Positions 36,501 to 44,450 of a DNA stretch of 64,000 bases are shown here, piece after piece. The translations under genes and the position numbers were made by a program. Source of the DNA: Thermonema rossianum DSM 10300 (lineage in GTDB: Bacteria > Bacteroidota > Bacteroidia > Cytophagales > Thermonemataceae). The notes under the pieces were generated by a model. The model ran no database searches. It worked only from the letters and a program-made list of their open reading frames with translations, and was not told the DNA's origin. The DNA lies in NCBI RefSeq assembly GCF_000426825.1, contig NZ_AUGC01000007.1, positions 1 through 64,000 of the forward strand, written 5' to 3'. How positions within the stretch are numbered: position 1 is the stretch's first letter; each line of letters opens with the position of its first letter.

Positions 36501-36775
36501 GAGGTCTGGTTACCTACAGCAATCTCTGCCTCTTGGTAACCTACAAAAGAAACTACCAATGTAGCGCCTTCGGGCACCACCAAGGTAAAGCTTCCGTTTT
36601 CGTCGGTGACTGTACCAACGGAAGGATTACCCTTCACGAATACCGTTGCTCCGGGCAGGGGTTGTCCCTGGTCATCCTTGACAGTACCGGAGATTGTTCT
36701 GTCTTGTGCGAAGGCAACAGCGCCCCACAGCATCAAGACCAAGAACAATAACTTGGAGTACATTTTTTGGACCAT
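33545..36775 (-). CDS. SusC/RagA-family TonB-linked outer-membrane protein
   Basis: A 1076-residue barrel protein. The signal peptide ends at VAFAQ (about 24). A carboxypeptidase-D-like domain follows with ISGTVKDDQGQPLPGATVFV. Next come the SusC plug (VEVLKGAAAAALWGTRAANG) and a long barrel ending FQNPTTRSWVFSLRITY. It imports the ligand bound by the SusD-like partner using TonB energy. Codon use differs from neighbours: in a 30-residue stretch near 36290-36390, eight of nine Gly codons are GGT and both Arg codons are CGT. ATG 36763 is an alternative start. Confidence 0.96.
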   Translation of the reverse strand: MVQKMYSKLLFLVLMLWGAVAFAQDRTISGTVKDDQGQPLPGATVFVKGNPSVGTVTDENGSFTLVVPEGATLVVSFVGYQEAEIAVGNQTSVSVSLKPMSVGEVVITALGFEDSRDKIGYASSPVKAEAIKQSGETSVLTGLAGKASGVLIQRNSGDPGAGGYIQIRGQSSITGNLQPLIVLDGVPIYNSTIGSGTDGVTQQSRLNDLNPNDIESVEVLKGAAAAALWGTRAANGVIVIRTKRGSKSNKPTITYGATYSMDEVNVWYPLQDKFGQGFGSYINGYFLSWGDKIADRPGGDDVFDTSGAYFVGDITGNTYYPIIQKNSRRTYLESNKDQILQKGSYFENNLSISGGSGATTFYASVSDLNQKGVIRNNSDYRRTTFRFNTNSELSPRVKFNTRTSFTRTSSNRIQQGSNISGLLLGLLRTPADFDNTDYIGLYYSGPGAAGIRRHRSYRNPIGANTTPRYNNPGFTINEMLNENVVNRFITSGELIYKPVEKFEIITRAGIDYYTDRRLTQFPQFDATYQNGALTKENISESQFNLDVIGRYTFELNEDINGSVLGGFNFNHRRFESIGGSGVSFITPSFPPDLSNFTAENVDPFDSYSEIRTNAGYASLDMAFKDMVFLNLTGRAEAASTFGPDANPVFVYPSASLAWQFTQLPAFDNLTFLSFGKLRASYGQVGVQPSPYNIYGVFTTGDVSSSWGESLVASNYGGGLELGSQRPNPNLKPEKKTEFEIGTDLRFVDDRFRLSATYFSNRTDDLLAFIDLPPSSGYSTEYANVAAIENKGIELDWGFDIIRNPDGFNWTIEGNWTRYRNKVLSLGGAQRISLAGFVDASSSAVEGYPLGVIWGSKWERDAQGNLVLDANGFPTQAATEGVVGDPNPDWRGSAATRFGYKGLSLYVLFEHWQGGDFWAGTEGALTFFGTWDYTAKETTLTQEATTYFGTTVPAGTTIRGEVKDFGGGPVVLDADWYTSGLGSGFTGPSEQFIYDATHTRLREVTLSYRLDSEGFRNLTKLGSVEFAITGRNLLLWTKEIRGFDPDTNLTGPSNGRGLHYFQNPTTRSWVFSLRITY

Positions 36776-36803
36776 ATTTTGTTATGTTTTGGTTGATGAT
36801 GCC

Positions 36804-36811
36804 CAAATATA
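36804..36811 (-). promoter_or_regulatory. Putative -7 box of the SusC/SusD operon
   Basis: TATATTTG on the minus strand fits the consensus exactly, 28 bp before the susC-like ATG. No clear TTTG lies at -33. Confidence 0.55.
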
Positions 36812-36967
36812 TCAATTCGCTTTTTAAAAAAAAAAGAACCACGCCACATTTTTTCATATCCTCTGCGGCTTCAAAAAGAAAAAAACTCATTGTCAACCAC
36901 TTATTCTCCGGCTTACAATAAGACAAAATCAAGATTTTATTAAATAAAAGCAAGACAGTCTCTCAAG

Positions 36968-36994
36968 CAAAACAGCCCACCTGCCGGCGGGCTG
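36968..36994 (-). terminator. Terminator after the AraC-type gene
   Basis: On the minus strand CAGCCCGCC pairs with GGTGGGCTG (one wobble) around four bases, followed by TTTTG. Confidence 0.7.
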
Positions 36995-37023
36995 CCTATT
37001 GCTGTCAGGAAGTATTTCTTTGG

Positions 37024-37959
37024 TTATACGTTCATGAGGGAAGTACGCTTGCGCATCTTTCCTGCCGAGATACCAAACATCATTTTGAATCGACGGCAGA
37101 AGTAAGCCGTATCTTTGTAGCCCACTTCACGCCCTATTTCCCGGATACTTTTTTTGGTTGTGCGCAGCAGCTCTACTGCCTTTTCCATGCGCTGGTATTC
37201 GATGTAGTCTTGCGGGTTGATGCCCATCATGGCTTTGAAGTACTGCCCCACATAGTCTTCCGATATATTGGCTACACTTGCCAGTACTTTGTTCGACAAG
37301 TCCCCTGACAGATAGTTTTTAATGTAGTTCAGGATATCGATCAGGCGGGGGTCTTTGAAGTAGTTCATGTTGGTAGCCAACTTCTCCATGAACAAATTAT
37401 TGGCAACAATATAACGCAAGATGCCAATCACCAGCTCCTCCGTTTTGTTTTTCAGCATACGCTCCTTGCCTATGCTCTGCTCAAATTCCTCCCGCATGAT
37501 GTCTTCTACCTGCCGTTGCAGGCCGGCTTCCCGGGAGATGATAAACGGCGGTATATCCAAGTTGGCAAAGAAGCTGACGGCGTCAAAGATGCGTGCCGAG
37601 AAGGTGATATAACTGAAGCTGTCTTCGAGACGGGGATACAGCGCTCCGTCTTGAACAGACAAGAAAAACTCATCGCGACGGGCTAAATAGTCTTCATACG
37701 TCAGCTCTTCGGCGCCTTCTCCTTTGCCATATGCGATATATGCCTGCTTGCCGGCAGGAATGAAAAGGATATCACCCTCCTGTGCTTCAATCAGTTCCTC
37801 GCCTATGCGCAGCGATATATCGCCCTTATGCAGCAAAAAGAGGGCATTGTCCACATCACAAAAATTTTTGATGACAAAGGGACGCTGTATTTGCACATAG
37901 CGTGCCCGGAGAAATTTAATATCCAAAGCTTCAATGACCTTTTGAAAGTCGGCGTTCAT
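37024..37959 (-). CDS. AraC-family transcriptional regulator
   Basis: A 311-residue regulator. The N-terminal half has a cupin-like sensor (FLLHKGDISLRIGEELIEA, EGDILFIPAGKQAYI). The C-terminal AraC helix-turn-helix pair (about 205-305) includes VLASVANISEDYVGQYFKAM and IREIGREVGYKDTAYFCRRF. The start at 37959 removes an upstream extension without conserved content. It is encoded next to the SusC/SusD operon on the same strand, so it may respond to an envelope nutrient signal, but that is only positional. The ligand is unknown. Confidence 0.9.
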   Translation of the reverse strand: MNADFQKVIEALDIKFLRARYVQIQRPFVIKNFCDVDNALFLLHKGDISLRIGEELIEAQEGDILFIPAGKQAYIAYGKGEGAEELTYEDYLARRDEFFLSVQDGALYPRLEDSFSYITFSARIFDAVSFFANLDIPPFIISREAGLQRQVEDIMREEFEQSIGKERMLKNKTEELVIGILRYIVANNLFMEKLATNMNYFKDPRLIDILNYIKNYLSGDLSNKVLASVANISEDYVGQYFKAMMGINPQDYIEYQRMEKAVELLRTTKKSIREIGREVGYKDTAYFCRRFKMMFGISAGKMRKRTSLMNV

Positions 37960-38020
37960 GGCTGCATTTCTTGTTTTTATCCTAAAACTTCTTAATAAGC
38001 AAACATAGCAAAAAAGATGC

Positions 38021-38066
38021 AAAAGAAAAAGGCAAAGTAGATATTTTTTATACTACCTTGCCTTTT
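38021..38066 (-). terminator. Terminator after the acyl-CoA dehydrogenase gene
   Basis: On the minus strand AAAAGGCAAGGTAG pairs with CTACTTTGCCTTTT (one mismatch) around a twelve-base AT loop, followed by a T-rich run. Confidence 0.75.
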
Positions 38067-38094
38067 GTGTTAAAAAATCAAGCAATCACTTTCA

Positions 38095-39258
38095 CTATTT
38101 CAAGATATTGCGTGCAATCACTATTTTCTGTATTTCGGAAGTACCTTCGTAAATTTGTGTAATTTTGGCATCACGCATCAAACGTTCTACGTGGTACTCT
38201 TTCACGTAGCCATAGCCACCATGGATTTGCACGGCTTCGGTGGTTACCCACATAGCCACTTCCGAGGCATACAATTTGGCGGTGGCGGCAGCCAGGGCAT
38301 AATCTTCGCCAATGTCCTTCAAGTAAGCGGCTTTATATACCAGCAGGCGTGCTGCTTCTATCTTGGCATACATTTCTGCCAGCTTGAACTGAATAGCCTG
38401 CAGCTCGCAAATGGGGCGGCCAAAAGCTTTGCGCTCTTTTGAATACTGCAGAGCCAGCTCATAAGCACCGGCGGCAATACCCAGTGCTTGGGCAGCGATG
38501 CCTATACGCCCGCCATTCAGGGTTTGCATGGCAAACTTAAAGCCAAAACCATCTTCTCCTATGCGGTTTTCTTTGGGCACCTTCACATCGGCAAACATCA
38601 AAGAATGGGTATCGGAACCACGAATTCCCATCTTGTCTTCTTTTTTACCGATGGTGAAGCCCTCCATTCCTTTCTCCACGATAAGGGCATTGATGCCGCG
38701 GTGCCCTTTTTCCGGATGGGTTTGGGCTATTACAATGTAGGTAGAGGCAGAGCTGCCGTTGGTAATCCAGTTTTTGGTACCATTCAGCAGATAATAGTCA
38801 CCCTTATCTTCGGCGGTGGTGCGCTGCGAAGTGGCATCCGAGCCGGCTTCCGGTTCGGAAAGACAAAAAGCCCCAATTTTTTCACCTTTTGCCAAAGGCA
38901 CCAGATACTTCTGCTTTTGCTCTTCGGTTCCGTATTTTTCCAACCCCCAGCATACGAGCGAGTTATTTACCGACATACACACCGAAGCCGAAGCATCGAT
39001 TTTGGATATCTCTTCCATAGCCAAGACATAAGAGATGGTGTCCATGCCACCCCCGCCATATTTGGGGTCCACCATCATGCCCATAAAGCCCAACTCGCCC
39101 ATTTTCTTGATTTGCTCGGCGGGAAAGATTTGGTGTGTATCACGCTCGATGACGCCGGGCAGCAGCTCACGCTGCGCAAACTCGCGTGCTGCACGTTGCA
39201 CTTCCAAGTGCTCTTCCGACAAACGGAAGCTGGGTCCTTCGGTCATTACCTGTGTCAT
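38095..39258 (-). CDS. Acyl-CoA dehydrogenase
   Basis: A 387-residue FAD flavoenzyme that oxidises acyl-CoA to enoyl-CoA. Signatures are CLSEPEAGSDATSQRTTA, KNWITNGSSAS and the terminal catalytic Glu region QIYEGTSEIQKIVIAR. The segment IHGGYGYVKEYHVERLMRD is typical of short- or branched-chain members. Chain-length specificity cannot be read. The start 39258 gives a normal length. It follows the E2 gene on the same strand after 52 bp. Confidence 0.95.
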   Translation of the reverse strand: MTQVMTEGPSFRLSEEHLEVQRAAREFAQRELLPGVIERDTHQIFPAEQIKKMGELGFMGMMVDPKYGGGGMDTISYVLAMEEISKIDASASVCMSVNNSLVCWGLEKYGTEEQKQKYLVPLAKGEKIGAFCLSEPEAGSDATSQRTTAEDKGDYYLLNGTKNWITNGSSASTYIVIAQTHPEKGHRGINALIVEKGMEGFTIGKKEDKMGIRGSDTHSLMFADVKVPKENRIGEDGFGFKFAMQTLNGGRIGIAAQALGIAAGAYELALQYSKERKAFGRPICELQAIQFKLAEMYAKIEAARLLVYKAAYLKDIGEDYALAAATAKLYASEVAMWVTTEAVQIHGGYGYVKEYHVERLMRDAKITQIYEGTSEIQKIVIARNILK

Positions 39259-39310
39259 GATTTTTTATTTTAAAGTTTCTGTATGTAAACGAAGCGTTTG
39301 AAACAAATGT

Positions 39311-40954
39311 TTATACCAGCATGCGCAGAGGCTCTTCCAGATTGGCTTTCAAGGTTTGCAGGAAAGCGGCTCCCACTGCGCCATCCACCACACGGTGGTC
39401 GCACGAAAGTGTTACTTTCATGATATGTGCTATTTTTATTTCGCCATCCAACACAATCGGCTGCTGCTGAATGCTGCCCACTGCCAAGATGCAGGCATTG
39501 GGCGGGTTGATGATAGCGGTAAACTCTTCAATACCGAACATACCTAAATTGGAAACGCTAAACGTAGAGCCTTCCCAGTCGGCAGGCTGAAGCTTGCGGC
39601 TTTTGGCTTTTTCTGCTAATTCTTTGGTTTCTTGGGCTATCTGCGACAGGGATTTTTGGTTGGCATAACGAATGACGGGGACCACCAGCCCTTCGGGCAC
39701 CGCTACAGCCACACCTATGTGTGCATGTTTGTGGTAACGTATTTTGTCGCCCAACCAGGCGGCATTCACCTCCGGATGCTTCATCAAAGCCATGGCGGTT
39801 GCTTTCACCACCAAATCATTGAACGATATTTTCACCGGCGACATTTCGTTCATCTGCTTACGCGCTGCCATGGCTTTGTCCATGTTGATGGACACGGTAA
39901 GATAAAAATGAGGCGCCGTGAACTTGCTTTCCGACAGGCGGCGTGCAATGGTTTTGCGCATCTGGCTGACCGGCACTTCTTCGTATTCGCTCTCCGGCAT
40001 AGACGGTGCTTGAGCAGCAGCCTGACTCACTACCTCACGGGCAGGCTCTTGCGCCGGTGCTTGCGCTTGGTAAGCTTCTATGTCACGCTTTACGATGCGT
40101 CCTCCTTCGCCGGTACCCTTCACTTTGCTGAGGTCAATGCCCAGTTCTTCTGCCATACGGCGCGCCAAAGGTGAAGCTTTGATGCGCCCGTTTGCACCGG
40201 TAGTGACAGTTTCTTTTTCAGAAACGGCTGCTTGTTTTTCAACGGTAGCAGCTGCCTTCTCTTCTTTTTTGGCAGGTGCAGTATCTTGTTTGTTGTTCAA
40301 AGCACTCACAATTTCCTCCACACTCACCGGCAGTTCGTCTTCTGCCAAAATATAGAGAATATCATTCACCCGGACTGCCTCCCCTTCTTTGGCTCCTATA
40401 TAAATAAGTTTTCCGCCCTCGTAGGCTTCCAGCTCCATGACGGCTTTGTCTGTTTCCACCTCTGCCAAAATATCACCGGGTTGCACATTGTCGCCCACTT
40501 GCTTGTGCCATGCCACAATGACCCCTTCGGTCATGGTGTCGCTCATCTTGGGCATGCGCTCCACTTTAATAGGCAGGCTGTCTATATCTATATTGCTTTT
40601 TCCGTTGCTTTCATTGGTTTTGGCCGGAGTATTACCGGCTGTTTCGTTTGTGTTCGTTTGTCCGGTAGCACCGGCTTTCTTTGCCCCGTCATTGAGCAGA
40701 TGCTCATAAGACTCGCCGGGCTCGCCCACAATGTAAAGTATGGCATCTACAGGAACGGTATCGCCTTCCTTGGCGCCTATATATAGGATGGTTCCGGATT
40801 CATAGGCTTCCAATTCCATCACGGCTTTATCGGTCTCCACTTCTGCCAAAATATCACCGGGCTGAATGGTATCACCTACTTTTTTATGCCACGCTACAAT
40901 GACACCTTCGGTCATGGTGTCGCTCATCTTGGGCATTCGTATTACTTCTGCCAT
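39311..40954 (-). CDS. Dihydrolipoamide acyltransferase (E2) with two lipoyl domains
   Basis: A 547-residue E2 subunit, most like pyruvate dehydrogenase E2. Two lipoyl domains lie at about 2-78 (Lys43 in ETDKAVMELE) and 131-206 (Lys170 in the same motif). An Ala/Glu-rich linker, an E3-binding domain (257-293, KASPLARRMAEELGIDLSKV) and a catalytic domain with SCDHRVVDGAVGAAFLQTLK follow. It moves acetyl groups from E1 to CoA. E1 and E3 genes are not in the window. The two lipoyl domains are close copies at DNA level. Confidence 0.93.
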   Translation of the reverse strand: MAEVIRMPKMSDTMTEGVIVAWHKKVGDTIQPGDILAEVETDKAVMELEAYESGTILYIGAKEGDTVPVDAILYIVGEPGESYEHLLNDGAKKAGATGQTNTNETAGNTPAKTNESNGKSNIDIDSLPIKVERMPKMSDTMTEGVIVAWHKQVGDNVQPGDILAEVETDKAVMELEAYEGGKLIYIGAKEGEAVRVNDILYILAEDELPVSVEEIVSALNNKQDTAPAKKEEKAAATVEKQAAVSEKETVTTGANGRIKASPLARRMAEELGIDLSKVKGTGEGGRIVKRDIEAYQAQAPAQEPAREVVSQAAAQAPSMPESEYEEVPVSQMRKTIARRLSESKFTAPHFYLTVSINMDKAMAARKQMNEMSPVKISFNDLVVKATAMALMKHPEVNAAWLGDKIRYHKHAHIGVAVAVPEGLVVPVIRYANQKSLSQIAQETKELAEKAKSRKLQPADWEGSTFSVSNLGMFGIEEFTAIINPPNACILAVGSIQQQPIVLDGEIKIAHIMKVTLSCDHRVVDGAVGAAFLQTLKANLEEPLRMLV

Positions 40955-41001
40955 AGCTTCGATAGGTTATGGTATATCTTGTTGTTTTCTAAAATTACCG
41001 T

Positions 41002-41009
41002 CAAAGTTA
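41002..41009 (-). promoter_or_regulatory. Putative -7 box of the E2 gene
   Basis: TAACTTTG on the minus strand fits TAnnTTTG, 47 bp before the E2 start. Confidence 0.5.
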
Positions 41010-41118
41010 AATTTAATCTTACTTTCTTCAAAAAAGAGTTGCTTGAAAACAGCCATTGCTTTTTTGTAATATTGTAGCAAGGTAATTGTTTTTTGAAAAC
41101 TACATTTCTTGCTTTTCG

Positions 41119-42177
41119 ATGAATGAGCGTAAATTAAGAGAAATCGGACAACGGCGCCGCCTGTTTTATCATCATGGACACAGCATAGAATACCCCCTGC
41201 TTCAACAGACCTTTCCTGCTAATCCGGAAGAAGAGGTGCGCCTCAATGCTTATTTGCATTTGGTGGTGGAGCGGCATTATCCACCCACCTGCATTGCTTT
41301 TGAGCATCCGGTTAAAATGGGCTCTTCCTACAAACGCATCGATATTGCCGTTTTTGAGGATGAGCAACAGCGGAAGCCTTTTTTGTGGGTAGAATGCAAG
41401 CGCGCCGATGCCGGTGAATCGGTCATGCAGGAGGCAATAAAGCAGGCATTCTCATATGACAACCAATTGCCGGCGCCTTATTTGTGGGTGACCAACGGAA
41501 AAAAGAACTACGTATATCACTGCGAATGGAACGGCAAAGGACGGCAACGCTATGCCATTCCCGAAGTACCGCCTTTTGGTGGTGCCCGCCGCCGGGCTTT
41601 GCTCCTTCAGCGCTTCAAGCATACGCTACGGCAGTTCTGGCAAACCTATTTAGCCCCACAACTCCAAAAAGAGTGGTTAAGCAAGTGGTTGCTCATCAGT
41701 CTGCTGCTGATTGTTTTGGGGCTTATTTTCAGCTGGCTCAATGCCCGCACGCTCACGCCTTTTGTGGTACGTAAGACACAGTGGCTGCGCCATATTACCT
41801 TTCAGCATTTGTATTGGGCTACTGCTGTCGGTAGCTCTTTGGCGGCGCTGACTATCCTGTTCAATTTCATCATTCCGAGGAAATTATCCTCCGGCATCAG
41901 ACAAAAACCGGTGCTGGCTCTTTTTGCCTTGGCCATCATTACCGTGCCGGCGGTGTTTATTCCTAACTTGCTGTTCGGTGGAAGCCTCGAGTGTTTTCGT
42001 TGTGCCGAATGTGCCCGCACATGGGACTGCTGGTGGATGTACGCACACTTTAAGCTATACAAGCCTTCCGAGTGGTTTTGGGAATATTTTACGCCCTATT
42101 TGGTGAGTGTGCCGCTGCAAGCACTCGTCATACTGCTCACCTCATGGGCATTCAAAGCCTTTCAGAAATTAAGTTGA
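41119..42177 (+). CDS. PD-(D/E)XK nuclease-like domain fused to a four-helix membrane module
   Basis: A 352-residue protein. Residues 35-135 resemble the N-terminal nuclease domain of type I restriction HsdR subunits (HSDR_N type). They show NPEEEVRLNAYLHLV, D75 in YKRIDIAVFED, E92 and K94 in WVECKRADAG, and a later YLWVTNGKKNYVY. These are the PD-(D/E)XK catalytic residues. Four predicted transmembrane helices follow (about 187-206, 229-252, 263-286, 324-346). Between helices 3 and 4 is a Cys cluster, CFRCAECARTWDC (C292, C295, C298, C304). No methylase or helicase is adjacent. The function is unknown. The thioesterase gene follows on the same strand. The start at 41119 omits a non-conserved 11-residue extension. 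Confidence 0.75.
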   Translation: MNERKLREIGQRRRLFYHHGHSIEYPLLQQTFPANPEEEVRLNAYLHLVVERHYPPTCIAFEHPVKMGSSYKRIDIAVFEDEQQRKPFLWVECKRADAGESVMQEAIKQAFSYDNQLPAPYLWVTNGKKNYVYHCEWNGKGRQRYAIPEVPPFGGARRRALLLQRFKHTLRQFWQTYLAPQLQKEWLSKWLLISLLLIVLGLIFSWLNARTLTPFVVRKTQWLRHITFQHLYWATAVGSSLAALTILFNFIIPRKLSSGIRQKPVLALFALAIITVPAVFIPNLLFGGSLECFRCAECARTWDCWWMYAHFKLYKPSEWFWEYFTPYLVSVPLQALVILLTSWAFKAFQKLS

Positions 42178-42212
42178 TTCCTCACAGATTGACCCTAAAA
42201 GAAAAAGAAGCT

Positions 42213-42755
42213 ATGTTTCATTTCGATCCCGGTAAACACTACCCCAAACTGATGGAGTCACCGGCTATCATACGTTTTCAGGACTGTGACCCACTCAAGC
42301 ACCTCAACAACGCCAAGTATTTTGATTATTACTTTAATGCACGGGAAGACCAAATCGTGCATTTCTACGGCATGACCTCATCGGATTTCTACAGACGCCA
42401 CCATGCTACCTGGGTCATTTACAACCACAACATATCTTATGTGCGATCGGCGTGGGTGGGCGAAACCGTGCATATCTTTTCACACATTATTTATTATGAT
42501 GCCGACACCATCGTGACGGAGTTTTTCATGACCGACTACGAGAAGAAAGAAATCAAGAACCTGCTGTGGACTACGTCGAAATACATAGACACACAAACGG
42601 GCAAACGCACACCACACCATGAAGAGGTGCTTCGTTTTCTGGAAAAAGTGCATGACCCGGTCGAGGGTTTCCCGCAGCTTACGCACCATGAGCGTGTCAA
42701 GCAGCTCAAAGCGTGGCTGCTTGAACAAGGCGCATCACAAGCCGGCAAGCAATAG
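42213..42755 (+). CDS. Acyl-CoA thioesterase, 4HBT hotdog family
   Basis: A 180-residue hotdog-fold protein. The active-site segment is RFQDCDPLKHLNNAKYFDY, with the Asp and the HLNNA pattern of 4-hydroxybenzoyl-CoA thioesterase relatives. It probably hydrolyses an acyl-CoA; the chain is unknown. ATG 42213 begins just before the conserved domain. ATG 42144 would overlap the nuclease-like gene. It starts 35 bp after that gene and overlaps the convergent ald gene by 21 bp. Confidence 0.88.
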   Translation: MFHFDPGKHYPKLMESPAIIRFQDCDPLKHLNNAKYFDYYFNAREDQIVHFYGMTSSDFYRRHHATWVIYNHNISYVRSAWVGETVHIFSHIIYYDADTIVTEFFMTDYEKKEIKNLLWTTSKYIDTQTGKRTPHHEEVLRFLEKVHDPVEGFPQLTHHERVKQLKAWLLEQGASQAGKQ

Positions 42756-43961
42756 ACTGATGTCGCTGTATTGCATACCTAATTTTTTGGCTACGCCGGC
42801 ATTGGTGAGTTTGCCACGGAAGGCATAAGCTCCTTTCATGAACCAAGGGTTGCGTTGCATCATCTTTTCCACGCCTCCGCTTTCGCCTATTTCCAAAATC
42901 CAAGGGGTGAAAATGTTACTTAGGGCAATGCTGGAGGTGTGGGCTACACGCGACGCTATGTTGGGCACACAATAGTGGATTACATCATATTTTTTAAAGA
43001 CGGGCTTGCGATGGGTACGCAGCTCCGAGGTCTCGAAAACGCCCCCTTGGTCTATGCTTACGTCTATAATCACCGAATTGGGTTTCATGGCACGCACCAT
43101 GTCTTCGGTTACGATGCAGGGGGTGCGCCCTTCTTGTGCACGTACCGCCCCAATGGCTACATCGGCTTCGCTCAGGGCTTCGCGCAGCAGCAGGGTGTTC
43201 AGGGTAGAGGTATAGACGTGCTGCCCCAAGGCATATTTCAGGCGGCGCAGCTTGTAAATATTGTTATCAAAGATTTTCACTTCTGCCCCCAAGCCCAAAG
43301 CCGTACGGGCGGCATATTCGGCTACGGTGCCCGCCCCGATGATGACTACTTTTGTCGGCGGCACGCCTGTGATGCCTCCCAAGATGATGCCCCGCCCCTC
43401 GTTGATGGTATTGAGGTATTCGGCGGCAATCAGCAGCACGGTGCTGCCGGCAATTTCACTCATGGCGCGCACTACCGGCATATTACCGGTTTTATCTTCT
43501 ATGAACTCAAAAGCAAAGCAGGTAAGGCGCTTTTGGTTCACCGCCTGTATGTATTCGGCAGTGAGCTTAGCCATGGGCAGCGCCGATACCAAAGTATGGT
43601 GCGGCTTCATGAGCTCCAGCTCCTCGAAGGTAGGCGGCTCCACCTTCAAAACAAAGTTGGCTTCAAATACTTTTTCGCGGCTATATTCAATTTGTGCTCC
43701 GGCTTCGGAATATTCACGGTCAGAGAAATGGGCGGCATCGCCGGCACCGGCTTCCACTATCACTTCATGCCCGTTGGCAACGAGCACGGCTACGGCATCC
43801 GGGGTAATAGGCACCCTGTTTTCGAAAGTAGCCAACTCTTTGGGTATGCCTATCACCAAGTGGTTTTCTTTGTTTTTCAAAAGAGCCGGCTGCTCTTGGG
43901 GATACAACAAAGACTCTCTTGCCAATTCTTCAAAACCGCTGGCTCCCGATTGCTTACTCAT
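42735..43961 (-). CDS. ald: Alanine dehydrogenase
   Basis: A 408-residue NAD-dependent enzyme of the alanine dehydrogenase/transhydrogenase family that interconverts alanine and pyruvate plus ammonia. Family features are VIGIPKELATFENRVPITPD, GAGDAAHFSDREY and the NAD-binding GAGTVAEYAARTALGLGA. A 35-residue N-terminal extension is typical of Bacteroidota members. The start overlaps the end of tsaE by 8 bp, so the two are translationally linked. The 3' end overlaps the thioesterase gene. Confidence 0.92.
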   Translation of the reverse strand: MSKQSGASGFEELARESLLYPQEQPALLKNKENHLVIGIPKELATFENRVPITPDAVAVLVANGHEVIVEAGAGDAAHFSDREYSEAGAQIEYSREKVFEANFVLKVEPPTFEELELMKPHHTLVSALPMAKLTAEYIQAVNQKRLTCFAFEFIEDKTGNMPVVRAMSEIAGSTVLLIAAEYLNTINEGRGIILGGITGVPPTKVVIIGAGTVAEYAARTALGLGAEVKIFDNNIYKLRRLKYALGQHVYTSTLNTLLLREALSEADVAIGAVRAQEGRTPCIVTEDMVRAMKPNSVIIDVSIDQGGVFETSELRTHRKPVFKKYDVIHYCVPNIASRVAHTSSIALSNIFTPWILEIGESGGVEKMMQRNPWFMKGAYAFRGKLTNAGVAKKLGMQYSDISLLLAGL

Positions 43962-44382
43962 AACGTTCTATTTCAAAAATGCGTTCTTCATTGTCCCGGC
44001 GGTGAATATAAATAGACAAGCGCGGCACGGGCAAATAAGGCTCTATGCGGCTTGCCCACTCTATCCAGCACCGGGCACCGGAATAGAAATATTCTTCAGC
44101 ACCTATGTCAAGGGCTTCTTCTGCTGTCTCTAAGCGGTAAAAGTCGAAATGATAAACAGGGGTTCCATCAGGCAAGGTGTACTCATTCACCAGGCTGAAA
44201 GTAGGACTTTGGATAGCCTCGCGAACCCCCAAATGCTTCCCTGCGGCTTGCAAAAAGGTGGTTTTTCCTGCCCCCAGGTCGCCTTCAAGTGCCCATATGG
44301 CAATGCCTTCGGAAGCACGCAACACCTGCTCCACCACTTCCGGCAGTTCGTTCAAAGATGTACAACTAATTTGAATGGCCAT
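43954..44382 (-). CDS. tsaE: tRNA threonylcarbamoyladenosine biosynthesis ATPase TsaE
   Basis: A 142-residue P-loop protein needed with TsaB, TsaC and TsaD for the t6A37 modification of tRNA. Walker A is EGDLGAGKTTF. Other family segments are IQSPTFSLVNEY, VYHFDFYRLETAEEALDIG and WIEWASRIEPYLP. Starting at MAIQISC (44382) gives the usual length. It heads a two-gene unit with ald, and a -7 box lies just upstream. Confidence 0.95.
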   Translation of the reverse strand: MAIQISCTSLNELPEVVEQVLRASEGIAIWALEGDLGAGKTTFLQAAGKHLGVREAIQSPTFSLVNEYTLPDGTPVYHFDFYRLETAEEALDIGAEEYFYSGARCWIEWASRIEPYLPVPRLSIYIHRRDNEERIFEIERYE

Positions 44383-44402
44383 GCGCACGAATTCAATTAG
44401 CA

Positions 44403-44410
44403 CAAATTTA
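44403..44410 (-). promoter_or_regulatory. Putative -7 box for tsaE-ald
   Basis: TAAATTTG on the minus strand fits TAnnTTTG, 20 bp before the tsaE ATG. Confidence 0.5.
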
Positions 44411-44450
44411 AAAAAAAGAGCAGAACCACAAGAACTTCTCAAGAATGCGT

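Noticed and set aside
42939-44015. Long plus-strand reading frame opposite alanine dehydrogenase (358 codons)
   Set aside because: Antisense to a clear gene, with no domain features.
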